Source of the DNA: Cyrtodaria siliqua
Lineage: Eukaryota; Mollusca; Bivalvia; Adapedonta; Hiatellidae
Length of the DNA: 64,000 bases
Reading direction: 5' to 3'
NCBI GenBank assembly: GCA_037043455.1
Contig: JAWPHD010008269.1
Coordinates: forward strand, 1 to 64,000
Part shown: positions 34,201 through 38,475 of the stretch, piece by piece
How the letters are laid out: each line of letters opens with the position of its first letter
Numbering within the stretch: position 1 is the first letter of the stretch
Position numbers and translations under genes: made by a program
The notes under the pieces: generated by a model
Seen by the model: only the letters and a program-made list of their open reading frames with translations
Told to the model about the DNA's origin: nothing
Database searches by the model: none

Positions 34201-36212
34201 GCAGATGGCAACTTGGCCGTGTCTTGCTCCAAAAACTTCTCAGGAAGGAAATCATCTATGACCCCATCTCCTCCTTCAGTAACCTGAAATGAGATGGGCT
34301 TTATTTTGTTAATTGTCTGATAATCTAGTAGTAATTTGTGAACTGGTAAATTACTGAATAAAGTAATTTAGGAAGCAAGTGATACTCACCACACACCCAA
34401 ACCACTACTTAAAAGTTGTGTATAAAAATTCAGTACTTTCGTGCTGTTAGATTCATATAAGTTTTTTCCATACATCTGATTCTGAGGATCTATAATGGTC
34501 CTGGCTCCACGCTCAATTAATGTCATAGGCGACTGTTGAGCACTCAGATCACAAACCAATACTGGAGCAAACTATTTTTCTCGTAAAATGGGTGAAAAAG
34601 CTTTGCCCGAATTATCTAATAAGCAACAAAACAGTAAACACCCTAGGGATTTTGTATTATCATCACAAATCTGACAAATTCTTTTTCACCTTTTCGACCC
34701 ATTTTAAACTTGCAGGGTCAAGTGATCGCGAGTTAAGATTTTTCCATTTGGTACCTATTCGCCTCCCTACGATCTTCAATATGAAGGATGGGAGTATCCC
34801 GCAGATACAGATATTTTACTTTTGTTACAAACATGCGTGAAGTGCACAAAAATTACAACAGGGCACCAGTTTAATGCTTACTGTAACCCCTTAAAACTGT
34901 AACTCCTTAAAACTGACAAAACTTAAACCATATTGCTGGTTTCCTGTATGATTGCAAAGGAGGTATATAAAAATCTTTTTTCCTTTACATCAATCGGACA
35001 TTGTGTCAAACAGTGAGCCAGTATATTATCTAGTTTCACATGTGTTACATATTCATACGATGAAATTAACATTGACAGAAAAAAGAATTTTTAAAGTGAG
35101 AGGGCAAAATCAGGATAAAAACAACATTTCAAGACCTATGGCTTGGTGTGAAAGACAGCAAGTTTGAAGTGTATGTTTTATAATAAATGATATAAATAAA
35201 TTCATCAGCTTCATCCTTTATAATAGCTAGGATTACGTATACAATAACTATAATAAGCTTCGATAATCTCCATACCAGAGCACCAACTATTCATAACTTT
35301 TACATGAAATCATCAAATTAATTTGACTTTATCAAATAAAAGACCTCCACATTCTGGTAGGGGGTAAACTCGGTGTTTATCGTAGGTGCTCAACTGACTT
35401 TAGCCCTATATAAAATTAGTTTGTAGTGATAATTATATTAAAAGCTTTATTTTTTTGTGTACAGCTATGTATCTTCTTTTGGTGCTGTCTTATTTTAAAA
35501 CACCAATATGGATACATATAATTTAAGGTATGGTCTAATATTTTTATTTTTCATATAGAGATTGAGGATAAAGTCCGAGTAAAAACCTTTATTTTCACCC
35601 ACTGAATATCTCAACATTTCGGAAATTTGTAACTAATGACAGGATGTTTAAGTTATGAATATCCGATTATTTCCGTTATATTTCCCGGCTTTTACCCCCA
35701 ACCAACAAATGCATACATTCTCCATATCGATATTTATATTCATAGATGTTTTAAACCGTTGTGTGTGCGCACATGCACACCATTGCGCGAATACTCTTTT
35801 CTGAGGGATGCAATTAATGAAGATGATGATGATGATATTTGCACAAAAACGCATGTGTCCGATTCATGTTTAAAATTATCAGACTAGAAATCATGCATTT
35901 CCCATGATACTGTTTTCACCTCTAACATGCTTAATTTAGATGTATATCTTACGGTTAAATAGTTTACATAAGATTAGAAAAAATTGTAAATTTGCATTAG
36001 AGTGGGCCTTTAAATTTTAACAAATTAAACGAGGTAATGTTTATATCAGCACCGCCTTCATTGTGGAGGGGAAATCATTAAACAACAACAACCAACAAAG
36101 CAAAGCATTAATTTCCTTATTCGAGTTATGGCACTGATGTTTAATATCCCTAACCAACGAAGCAACAGGAATAACGTTTAATTGTATCGATGAATACCTG
36201 GTTTTCTGACAT
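1081..36212 (-). CDS. ZMYM2/3/4-like: ZMYM2/3/4-family MYM-type zinc-finger protein, 17 exons traced, 3' end outside window
   Basis: Known role of the family: nuclear chromatin proteins with MYM (TRASH-like) Cys fingers; vertebrate ZMYM2/ZMYM3 work with LSD1-CoREST-HDAC corepressors and bind SUMO. Seen here: 17 exons on the minus strand with GT/AG borders and mutually consistent phases, about 1,710 codons so far. Order: short MSENQ exon; a long acidic N-terminus with two coding tandem arrays; SUMO-type motifs (VKIKQE, IKIKQE, acidic-VIAIKEE); eight Cys fingers in exons 9-12; Thr/Pro/Gln linker; a conserved block with KNKSLLCKPF and SCRPHTQTKE; a Pro/Val/Ile block; and PADPLEAELLMMAEAVAG. The last three blocks in this order are what I recognise as ZMYM2/3/4 rather than other MYM proteins. 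Missing: the C-terminal Cre-like domain, expected downstream of base 1081. Assigning one vertebrate paralogue is not possible. Individual exons are listed separately. Confidence 0.9.
1545..1812 (-). mobile_element. tRNA-derived SINE, full length
   Basis: Read on the minus strand it starts with a tRNA-like head (A box TGGCCGAGTGG, B box GGTTCGATCCC) at about 1812-1740. It continues through a GC-rich middle and ends with the tail GTTGGTGCGACTATAAAACC followed by CAATTCAATTCAAT. Flanks are a near-perfect 13-14 bp direct duplication (aatttaaccaatca at 1531-1544, aattaaccaatca at 1813-1825). The tail is shared with two other SINE types in this window. It lies in intron 16 of the ZMYM-like gene. 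Confidence 0.85.
1952..3609 (+). mobile_element. Non-autonomous element with AACAAGAG head, internal 155-bp units and hairpin-GAGCTAA end (helentron/HINE-like?)
   Basis: The head AACAAGAGGGCCATGATGG leads to GCTCACCTGAG at 1980-1990. The 3' end has its exact inverse, CTCAGGTGAGC, at 3596-3606, next to a small hairpin (GAGCCTTCGGCTC) and a terminal CTAA. Between them lie degenerate copies of a roughly 155-bp unit (ctctggctcttgcagtttc...) and then a GACGGACGACGGAC microsatellite at about 3520-3560. A second head copy (2008-2045) lies inside. No ORF codes for anything recognisable. The CTRR end with a preceding hairpin and asymmetric subterminal inverted repeats recall helentrons, but a rolling-circle origin is an inference. 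Confidence 0.6.
4059..4890 (+). mobile_element. Second element of the same architecture, four 155-bp units
   Basis: It starts AACAAGAGCACCGCCAACTC and ends CTTCGGAAAGGTTGAGCTAA. The interior is four tandem units of about 155 bp (repeated core aagtataaaggggccataa... and atgatgctgaatgcatgtg), then a GACGACGACGAC stretch at about 4822-4840. Sequence differs from the element at 1952-3609, but the layout and the GAGCTAA end are the same. It lies in intron 16. Confidence 0.6.
5085..5946 (-). pseudogene. Decayed retrotransposon Gag-like fragment, interrupted by a TTAA MITE
   Basis: Minus-strand translation of the stretch on both sides of the insertion at 5476-5692 gives segments such as RQFISTWNSTDAEKEK (about 5845-5795) and DNMIRDHIVFGISSIKVREK (about 5455-5395). 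This resembles the Gag region of Ty3/Gypsy-type retrotransposons, where a DQIVFG-type motif is common. Stops and frame changes interrupt it and no protease or reverse transcriptase is next to it. Family assignment is by eye only. Confidence 0.45.
5476..5692. mobile_element. TTAA-flanked MITE (piggyBac/Kolobok-type signature)
   Basis: Begins TTAACCCTTTCACTATCA and ends GGCGAAAGGGTTAA; the terminal inverted repeat is TTAACCCTTTC. The TTAA at both ends suggests a TTAA-specific transposase. It splits the Gag-like fragment, so it inserted after that fragment. No coding capacity (217 bp). Confidence 0.7.
6125..6345 (+). pseudogene. Remnant of a hAT-type transposase N-terminus
   Basis: One frame from about 6141 reads FFLPKTAKKTKSDDKP, a stop, then a Ser/Pro-rich stretch with GPSTSQKTEY, and KKRDFQKKWLSDDRYKTWLD before a stop at 6342. 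The KRxFxxxWL...Y.WL pattern resembles the start of hAT-derived transposases of the ZNF862/C17orf113 type. It is short and interrupted, so the call is tentative. Confidence 0.35.
6495..7112. mobile_element. DNA transposon/MITE with about 27-bp terminal inverted repeats
   Basis: The left end TAGGGTAACTCACCCTTAAG and the right end CAGGGGCGAGTTACCCTA are inverted copies, extended by GTCGGAC inside each. The 618-bp interior has only short ORFs without recognisable motifs. A related, partial left end (atagggttaactcacc) occurs near 7172. Target duplication is not clear. Located in intron 16. Confidence 0.65.
7232..7413 (-). CDS. ZMYM-like exon 16 (Pro/Val/Ile-rich block)
   Basis: Acceptor ctacacag before 7413, donor AAAG|GTAGGT at 7231; 182 bp, completing the codon left open by exon 15. 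It encodes DGKVEPDKYLVPVPVPLYC and then PTPLAMYSMPTPIYIPVPIP followed by IPVFIPTTKKSSA. Alternating Pro with Val/Ile/Tyr after the KPHTQTKE-type block is a hallmark of the ZMYM2/3/4 C-terminal half. Ends ILKQIK, phase 0. Confidence 0.9.
7463..8906 (+). mobile_element. Third element of the AACAAGAG...GAGCTRA architecture, internally duplicated
   Basis: Starts AACAAGAGGTCAATGACC with AGCTCTACTGAT just inside, and ends with ATCAGTCGAGCTGA. These form an imperfect subterminal inverted repeat next to a small hairpin (ctgatctctgatcag). Two copies of a 350-450 bp module (ggccgctggcagccatg and gtagtcgctacaa recur) lie inside, each closing in acggacagacg...ccgcaccacggca. The first copy lacks the terminal hairpin. 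A 110-bp TTAA remnant sits between them at 8217-8326. Confidence 0.55.
8217..8326. mobile_element. TTAA MITE remnant
   Basis: 110-bp segment beginning TTAACCCGCTGAG and ending GGATTAAGGGTTAA. It looks like an internally deleted relative of the TTAACCC MITE at 5476-5692. Confidence 0.5.
9159..10182. mobile_element. Non-autonomous DNA transposon, CAGGGCTCCAA termini, 5-bp TSD (hAT5-like)
   Basis: Perfect terminal inverted repeat CAGGGCTCCAA / TTGGAGCCCTG with the direct duplication GCTAA at 9154-9158 and 10183-10187. Just inside the ends are repeated gggctagtc / cttgccc motifs. No transposase. The host sequence on both sides (aaaaagggcattt at about 9133 and 10194) is itself repetitive, so it inserted into an older repeat. 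Lies in intron 15. Confidence 0.85.
10183..11009. other. Intron 15 segment with a short G-rich minisatellite
   Basis: Mostly unremarkable AT-rich sequence. At about 10540-10715 there are four degenerate copies of a 50-55 bp unit containing ggggggcatttgtccaccct. At 10749-10785 a short actgttatcaaa triplication occurs. No gene seen. Confidence 0.6.
11010..12453. mobile_element. Non-autonomous DNA transposon, CAGGGTTCTGGAAATA termini, 5-bp TSD (hAT5-like)
   Basis: Ends CAGGGTTCTGGAAATA and TATTTCCGGAACCCTG form terminal inverted repeats with one mismatch, flanked by ATATA on both sides (low complexity, so weaker proof alone). Inside each end are CCACTTGCCC/GGGCAAGTGG inverted motifs, shared with the element at 9159-10182. 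The small ORF at 12073-12501 crosses the right end and is not a gene. Confidence 0.75.
12796..12958 (-). CDS. ZMYM-like exon 15 (conserved SCRPHTQTKE block)
   Basis: Acceptor tttatctaacag, donor AACTG|GTGAGA; 163 bp, starts in phase 0 and leaves one base. It encodes TTTTTTGNQTVQQQIIIQ, then PPPPKSVKNKSLLCKPF, VQTKATSCRPHTQTKETQT. The Cys-containing KNK..LCKP...SC.PHTQ.KE block is a signature I associate with ZMYM2, ZMYM3 and ZMYM4 between the finger region and the Pro/Val block. Confidence 0.92.
13359..13429 (-). CDS. ZMYM-like exon 14 (Gln/Thr-rich linker)
   Basis: 71-bp exon, acceptor gatttcag, donor TCAAG|GTACCA. It completes the Gly codon from exon 13 and ends in phase 0. It encodes GSQQQINIKSSTPVTVTG and QQPGVK, a low-complexity linker between fingers and the Pro/Val block. 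Phase fits both neighbours. Confidence 0.85.
13505..13705 (-). mobile_element. 5'-truncated SINE copy (same family as 53.76 and 62.56 kb)
   Basis: Minus-strand sequence matches the 3' half of the 400-bp SINE at 53756-54155: ttgcagcaactctgcag, ggttctaggcccattct, the catggaggatgagcctggc-type segment, ggcgccatataac and a tail ending in cccaattcaattcaat. The head is missing. Located in intron 13. Confidence 0.75.
14397..14522 (-). CDS. ZMYM-like exon 13 (Ser/Ala-rich linker)
   Basis: 126-bp exon with acceptor aacattgcag and donor CCAAG|GTATTG, phase 1 in and out. It encodes GVTAQQKTPSPASTKASA, RGNRNASSADSFPIISN, VVSLAPQ. SPASTK and similar Ser/Thr-Pro sites could be phosphorylated (inference). 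No domain recognised. Confidence 0.85.
14708..15130 (+). mobile_element. Probable tRNA-derived SINE
   Basis: The head at 14714-14775 has an A-box-like TGGCATAGTGTTAG and a B-box-like GAGTTCAATCCC. It is followed by an A-rich run and a body with tttttggaagtggggccagg and a degenerate ggggccaaaattc repeat. It reads like a SINE body, but no target duplication was found. Confidence 0.5.
15225..15444 (-). CDS. ZMYM-like exon 12 (eighth MYM finger, Gln/Thr linker)
   Basis: 220-bp exon, acceptor cttatacag, donor CCAGAG|GTAAGT, phase 0 in, one base left. It encodes a complete MYM finger (VLCDQCRKFVPAQYH ... VRNFCSYGCVMQFQAQF) with the CxxC and FCSxxCxxxF halves. A linker rich in Gln, Pro and Thr follows (PPPAQQQTTTTRSGRM). 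Confidence 0.93.
16354..17199 (-). CDS. ZMYM-like exon 11 (MYM fingers 2-7)
   Basis: 846-bp exon (282 codons, phase 0 both ends), acceptor tttttaagttgcag, donor AATCAG|GTAACT. It carries six Cys modules of the MYM/TRASH type, each a CxxC pair followed by an (F/L)C...C pair and a Phe/Tyr: CNVCQL/FCGEECLGKF, CSYCSS/FCSIGCNNEF, CAFCNK/FCSQTCLQKF, CAVCSK/LCSDPCYSAF, CDNCGT/FCTFMCVNTF, CGWCST/FCSLNCLSLY. Such modules bind zinc and mediate protein contacts in ZMYM2/3/4. Having six fingers in one large exon is compact compared with the vertebrate genes as I remember them. Confidence 0.95.
17381..17959 (+). mobile_element. Element with TTGTGTCACC ends containing a long hairpin
   Basis: TTGTGTCACC at 17381-17390 is inverted exactly as GGTGACACAA at 17950-17959; a GGACAGACGACAGAC stretch lies near the 3' end as in the AACAAGAG elements. 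Inside, 17540-17700 forms a hairpin with arms of roughly 70 bp (gatagggaattccaac... / ...gttggaattccctatc) around a short CTCTGCC-type loop. A second inverted pair (TTTTCTTGCATA at 17690 and GGTATGCAAGAAAA at about 17864) suggests nested foldback insertions. Lies in intron 10. Confidence 0.65.
18105..18329 (-). CDS. ZMYM-like exon 10 (second half of finger 1, linker)
   Basis: 225-bp exon, phase 0 both ends, acceptor tctcttaaag, donor CAGGG|GTAAAT. It encodes VGKCKYNIVRNGDVKHLC, DDTCFKRFRSNPTTYLR, completing the first MYM finger whose CxxC pair is in exon 9. An Ala/Pro/Lys linker follows (APQKAPATPVPVKNAPP). The splice site cutting a finger between its two halves supports the exon 9-10 join. 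Confidence 0.92.
18373..18942. mobile_element. MITE with AGGTATGATAA termini, just upstream of the exon 10 acceptor
   Basis: Left AGGTATGATAAGGGGG...TTTTGGCCCCCAA and right TTGGGGGCCAATTTTG...TTTATCATACCT are inverted copies of about 30 bp. It contains an internal inverted pair (gagcgcacctccgagcacac at 18615 / gtgctcgagggtgcgctc at about 18692). No ORF of note and no clear target duplication. Its end lies about 43 bp from the exon 10 splice acceptor. Confidence 0.7.
18943..20148. other. Intron 9, with a short minisatellite
   Basis: No gene seen. At about 19965-20105 there are four copies of a roughly 36-bp unit (ggtcacaaaatggtggcattatgtgttgta). The rest is AT-rich sequence with no recognisable element. 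Confidence 0.6.
20149..20258 (-). CDS. ZMYM-like exon 9 (acidic SUMO-type motif, start of finger 1)
   Basis: 110-bp exon, donor CTAAG|GTAGGC. The acceptor is a tandem NAGNAG (gatcagcag), so use of the second AG (exon start 20255) would drop one Ala without changing frame. It encodes AAKEDDDDDVIAIKEEKK, PPPKPKQSSKIQKCIVCAK. VIAI next to an acidic run has the form of a SUMO-interacting motif and IKEE the form of a SUMO acceptor site (inference from motif only). CIVC is the first half of finger 1. Confidence 0.9.
20259..20777. other. Intron 8 segment without recognised features
   Basis: AT-rich, no ORF of interest. A fragment near 20522-20580 (aagaccctggccaagtttggtaaagattggatgc) resembles the unit at 2160-2200 and is probably an old copy of that repeat. 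Confidence 0.5.
20778..20975 (+). repeat. Outer direct repeat A, first copy
   Basis: About 190 bp (gacatatattttacccaaac... to attaattattagaa), pyrimidine-rich with many CCC runs. A diverged copy is at 22866-23056. The two copies bracket the B-C-B structure at 21029-22848. Confidence 0.75.
21029..21501 (+). repeat. 473-bp direct repeat B, first copy
   Basis: Apparently identical over 473 bp to 22376-22848, so duplicated or converted recently. Both copies give the same short translations, which have no recognisable domains. Ends are weakly inverted (GGTTTACCACCACCAATTA / TAATTGGTGCTTTCATACC share CACCAATTA), so B could be a MITE present twice, or B could be a pair of terminal repeats around the 874-bp segment C (21502-22375). 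It lacks the TG...CA ends of a typical LTR. Confidence 0.7.
21502..22375 (+). other. Segment C between the two B repeats
   Basis: 874 bp without a recognisable protein. Only short ORFs in several frames. If B were a long terminal repeat this would be a coding-free interior (TRIM-like), but no primer-binding site or polypurine tract was evident. Confidence 0.5.
22376..22848 (+). repeat. 473-bp direct repeat B, second copy
   Basis: Second copy of the repeat at 21029-21501, same length and orientation, no difference noticed by eye. It is followed 18 bp later by the second A repeat. Confidence 0.7.
22866..23056 (+). repeat. Outer direct repeat A, second copy
   Basis: Diverged copy of 20778-20975, starting atagacatatattttaccc and ending attaattattagaa. 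It is clearly older than the B pair because many substitutions and small indels separate the A copies. Confidence 0.75.
23810..24081 (+). repeat. 136-bp tandem duplication
   Basis: Two adjacent copies (ttacatgtgaacatctgtat ... ccaccttgattcaa) that look identical except at the outer edge. Unit length 136 bp. No known function. Confidence 0.85.
24718..25515. mobile_element. pogo/Tigger-like MITE with TA target duplication
   Basis: Terminal inverted repeats CAGTCGAACCTCGATAGCTC and GAGCTATCGAGGTTCGACTG (perfect over at least 23 bp) flanked by TA. The CAGTNGAACCTC end is typical of Tc1/mariner elements of the pogo/Tigger branch. Inside, further ttcgaat/attcgaa copies extend the inverted structure. 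No transposase, 798 bp. Confidence 0.85.
26829..26931 (-). CDS. ZMYM-like exon 8 (Lys/Glu-rich, SUMO-type site)
   Basis: 103-bp exon, phase 0 in, one base left. Acceptor attttttag, donor AGCAG|GTATAG. It encodes IKIKQEAVAAAKAEVSAK, TEESKTSKENVKKEAA. IKQE fits the SUMO acceptor consensus and echoes VKIKQE at the end of exon 6. The polypyrimidine tract of the acceptor runs straight into the (ATTC)n tail of a LINE fragment. Confidence 0.85.
26936..27012 (-). mobile_element. 5'-truncated LINE 3' end with (ATTC)n tail
   Basis: Minus-strand sequence gcgcacaatatgacctattt, atgtgtcgacgtgccgtaaaac followed by four to five ATTC units matches the 3' end of the RNase H-bearing LINE at 38476-39518. Only about 75 bp remain. 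It lies directly upstream of exon 8. Confidence 0.75.
27013..27480. other. Intron 7 remainder with a tRNA-like SINE head
   Basis: At about 27277-27345 there is an A-box-like TGGTGTAAAGATTAG and a B-box-like GTGGTTCGATTAA, the layout of a tRNA-derived SINE promoter, followed by gatcgaaggtttgtg. No target duplication or tail was identified. The rest is AT-rich intron. Confidence 0.45.
27494..27720 (-). CDS. ZMYM-like exon 7 (acidic N-terminal region)
   Basis: 227-bp exon, acceptor tatgcatcag, donor GATCAG|GTAACG. It completes the Glu codon opened by exon 6 and ends in phase 0. It encodes ETKEESKDTETGGSEESD, TSVGLKIVGVTSAIGV, an Asp/Asn/Ser-rich stretch and DLGLKISAVSGSGD. The paired LKIVGV / LKISAV segments flanked by acidic residues look like SUMO-interacting candidates (inference). 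No folded domain recognised. Confidence 0.88.
28204..28381 (-). CDS. ZMYM-like exon 6 (acidic, SUMO-type site)
   Basis: 178-bp exon, acceptor atgtcccag, donor TGCAG|GTACAT, phase 0 in, one base left. It encodes VDISNKPDQASNSEAASL, KSEATPPEAETPPPSTED, NSTDVSDVKIKQEHIENA. VKIKQE contains a SUMO acceptor consensus next to acidic residues. Otherwise low complexity. Confidence 0.88.
28518..29299. repeat. 37-bp minisatellite, about 21 almost perfect copies
   Basis: Head-to-tail copies of a 37-bp unit (acagtacccaggacagctaa plus acttaacatcacaagaa) with virtually no variation across about 780 bp, in intron 5. Such homogeneity implies very recent expansion or conversion. The true copy number may differ from the assembly. 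Confidence 0.97.
29300..30011. other. Rest of intron 5, nothing recognised
   Basis: AT-rich sequence between the 37-bp array and exon 5. No ORF, repeat or RNA gene that I can support. Confidence 0.5.
30012..30443 (-). CDS. ZMYM-like exon 5 (coding 27-bp minisatellite)
   Basis: 432-bp exon (144 codons, phase 0 both ends), acceptor atattttaag, donor GACAAG|GTTTGT. It encodes PDSEERSAEQSEVAMETD and, in its middle, about eight 9-residue repeats of the type ADVSKETVT, ending in an acidic DVDMKDAEDQSSDK. The repeat is a 27-bp coding minisatellite (30085-30290). Antisense ORFs here are shadows of the repeat. No known domain. Confidence 0.9.
30590..30765 (-). mobile_element. Possible tRNA-derived SINE fragment in intron 4
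   Basis: Minus strand reads gcagggtgagctaagtggat, aaggccttgggttttagagc, then ctgcatgggtttgctccttgg, resembling the A- and B-box spacing of tRNA-derived SINEs, followed by a body with gaaaggcatgtctgatggc. No clear target duplication. Tentative. Confidence 0.4.
30821..31539 (-). CDS. ZMYM-like exon 4 (six 35-residue repeats)
   Basis: 719-bp exon, acceptor caaatttcag, donor CAACAG|GTATAC. It completes the Ala codon opened by exon 3 and ends in phase 0. It encodes six tandem 35-aa repeats (105 bp each; consensus begins ADIKATTSEDSALEDADN and ends AVGDGTSQEP) plus a 30-aa acidic tail. The two upstream copies are identical and later ones differ increasingly, so the array grew at its 5' end. Highly acidic; no fold recognised. 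Antisense ORFs over the array are artefacts. Confidence 0.93.
31712..32009. mobile_element. Short MITE with TTTAAAGRGACAC termini
   Basis: Left TTTAAAGAGACACATGGCAA and right TTGCCACGTGTCCCTTTAA are inverted copies of about 22 bp. 298 bp, AT-rich, no ORF, in intron 3. Related ends occur at 41681-41876 and as single ends near 1246 and 26700. Confidence 0.75.
32121..33203 (-). CDS. ZMYM-like exon 3 (long acidic region)
   Basis: 1,083-bp exon, acceptor gtcgttttcag, donor CTGCTG|GTATGA, phase 1 in and out. It encodes 361 residues dominated by Glu, Asp, Asn and Val, with loose internal repeats (LLSDTVNDREVLEEE and VLSDTVNNREVLEDE). Probably intrinsically disordered. No domain recognised; a long acidic N-terminus precedes the fingers in ZMYM2/3/4 too, but this one is much longer and more repetitive than I would expect. 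Confidence 0.92.
33481..33781. mobile_element. 301-bp MITE, CAGGGTTTCCCCCAG termini, TGAAA TSD (hAT5-like)
   Basis: Perfect 15-bp terminal inverted repeats CAGGGTTTCCCCCAG / CTGGGGGAAACCCTG flanked by TGAAA at 33476-33480 and 33782-33786. Four aacatgcctt copies inside. In intron 2 of the ZMYM-like gene. Confidence 0.9.
33965..34283 (-). CDS. ZMYM-like exon 2
   Basis: 319-bp exon, acceptor ctcatttcag, donor TCTTG|GTATGT, phase 0 in, one base left. It begins VTEGGDGVIDDFLPEKFL and continues into acidic sequence (EVEISEKCDDNDAQEDDD, EEEEEPEVGQQEDTSDL). GVIDDFLPEKF is the only part that looks like a possible short linear motif. Confidence 0.9.
34284..36197. other. Intron 1, nothing recognised
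   Basis: 1.9 kb AT-rich sequence with only short random ORFs. No repeats, RNA genes or transposon ends that I can support. Confidence 0.6.
36198..36212 (-). CDS. ZMYM-like exon 1, coding part (start codon)
   Basis: ATG at 36212-36210 encodes MSENQ and is followed by donor AACCAG|GTATTC at 36197. The phase-0 end joins exon 2. The start was chosen because it opens the only frame compatible with exon 2, is followed at once by a good donor, and is preceded by GC-richer DNA. The 5' UTR runs to higher coordinates; its extent is unknown. Confidence 0.75.
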
Positions 36213-36480
36213 CCTCGTGTTGCAGAATCGAAGACGCAGTGCGCCTATCGCGGCCCAGACTTTCGTTTTAGAGCCACGCCGATGTCACTTGGACGCTTGA
36301 AATTATTTTTAATTGGGTTAAATTATTTAGATAAATAAACCTTTAAGTATCCAAAACCACTAAATGTTTAACGAATTATACATAAATATCTGCAACAACA
36401 CAAGGCCGAAATGCAGCTCGGCCTGTACGCGAGCCTCGTTTTGACTTTCTCCGCGCGACTGGCTAGCGACCTCCCCTTTA
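36213..36480 (-). promoter_or_regulatory. Probable 5' UTR and promoter region of the ZMYM-like gene
   Basis: The stretch directly upstream of the ATG is relatively CpG-rich for this window (gcgcctatcgcggcccag, ctccgcgcgactggctagcg). No TATA box at a clear position. Inferred from location and base composition only. Confidence 0.4.
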
Positions 36481-37262
36481 AATTAAACTATACACAAGAT
36501 TTACGTCCCTTGAATATATGAGATGGGCCTGACTCTCGAAAATGAATTGCATAGGCCTAATTAAAGGCAAGCGTAAACCTAAGTCAGTGTGCTGTGTTCT
36601 ATGTCATCCAGCACGACACACGCCATTTACGGATATCCATAATATTAAAGGATATCTATAATTCCAATTTCGGATATAAATCTGATCTGATCAGATCTAG
36701 TAGATATTTAATAGAAATATCAGGGATGCCAACACATTTAAACTCAAAATTCTATTTAATTCGAATAGACTAGACTAGATATCCAGAAAAGTTTATGAAT
36801 TAAATTATAGATAGACCTATACCCATAAATCGATTTTATAGATCTATATAATTATATCAATCGATTTACAGTATAGATATCTAAATATCTTATATAAAAA
36901 CCAGGAGTACGTCATATAACGTACTCCCTGATAAAAACCCTGATATAATGTGTGATATGCTTACATCCATAAATATTTTTAATTATATCAGCCTGATTAT
37001 ATTAGATTTATAGATATCTGTGATGAAAGTTAAATATATCCATTATTCAGACATATCTCTTTATATCTATAATCATTAAAATATATAATTAAATGGTGAA
37101 TAAATAGTACCCATAGAAAGGCCTCTTTGGTAGTATCTAGAACGGTTTTTGCACCTCCCCTAGTCGCTGTTTCAGTCGAGCTGAACCAGCGATTTAGGGA
37201 GGCCCTTTTCAGATCGATCGTATGCTTTTTGGATGCAATCTTCTGGCAAATGCGCAATAATC
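36481..37262. other. Upstream intergenic DNA with short palindromes
   Basis: AT-rich, many atatc/gatat words at 36630-36900. GGAGTACGT and its inverse ACGTACTCC lie at 36904-36928. A longer hairpin (CCTCCCctagTCGCTG / CAGCGAtttAGGGAGG) spans about 37155-37203. No gene recognised. Confidence 0.55.
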
Positions 37263-38470
37263 TTATCAGTAATGTTAAAGGATTAATTGTCGATTAGCAC
37301 ATTGTACTTTGTTCTAACAACTCGTGTTAATTAGCCAACTGTCAACTCGGACCACCCGTATCATAAGAGTGACAGTGGCACTTACATTAATCGTGACATG
37401 GACCTATATAGGTATAGTTTAGGTCCATGATCGTGACTTGTGTTTCTCTTTTGATAACTATACGGAGGGAAACAAGTTTAGCAAGTTTTTGTTGCACCCT
37501 GGAAATAATACTTTTTTGGTTGTAAAATCAAGAAACTACTGCCATAGACACAATATTTTATTAAACACACATCAATAACAGTCGAACATCTTAATGACGT
37601 AACGAATAAATAAATGAACGTAGGGGTCAAGCCCGTATAGTCCCAAAATGTCAGTATATCTTGTATAAAGTATTATTTCATCTAAAAAAACTTGCTAAAC
37701 TTGTTTTGGAACTGTCAGTGGCCAAATTCCGCTTGGGGTTTAAACCACGTCAGGTTATATTCTCTAACATTAATACGCAATATAATAGCATGTACATATA
37801 CTGAAAGAAAAAAGAAACGCGAATTTCCGCTATACATTCTATGTACAATATGCTGCTGTCAATCGATTGATACATGGATACGTAAGATCTTTCCTTTCGG
37901 GAAAAAGACTACACCAACACTAAAACAACAAGTAGCACAGCAAATAGTATTCCTGCAAAGTTTCATTATTGACAGCGTACGCGTTTGGCTCAAGCATGTG
38001 AGCAAACTTAGGATGCAAACTTTTGCAAACTCTTTACGTTAAATACAGTACTGAACTGGCTCAATTTTTCAAAGAGGAACTTCAACATTTATGAATTTCT
38101 TGTTACAACGTGTACTGTGATTAAAACGTCTACAGCATCACAGTTGTGTCCTTTCTCTAACTAACTGCAATGTTGTTGTTTTTTTACAAAACATCTTGGG
38201 ATTTCATTGGAATATATATGCAATTAAGTGTGCAGTATATACAATATATAGCGGAAATTCCCAAGTCGCGTTTCTTTTTCCTTTCTGTATATAATACAAA
38301 AAAAACAAAGCCTAGAAAGCCGGAAAGCAAGTACTCACTGACTTGGCAGAAGCCAGAGCAACACGAGAGAAAACCGTTAAGGGTACGACAAGACACGATC
38401 AAACGCTACCGTCCTTTGAGGATTTAGGTAGACGTCATCATAGGGCCCAACATCTGTCCGGTCATGGCAC
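37263..38470 (-). repeat. Dispersed repeat R1, minus-strand copy
   Basis: Its ends match 62300-63210 in inverse orientation: ccggacag...tatgat, acgtctacc, caaatcctcaaaggacggtag at one end; gggtggt...cgacaattaat at the other. A third, shorter copy is at 53098-53420. The middle differs between copies and here carries a foldback MITE (37470-37706). Unclassified; no coding capacity. Confidence 0.6.
37470..37706. mobile_element. 237-bp MITE with perfect 21-bp inverted ends
   Basis: The ends begin AAACAAGTTTAGCAAGTTTT on one side and are inverted exactly on the other (37686-37706). No ORF and no clear target duplication. Confidence 0.7.
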
Positions 38471-38475
38471 AATCA

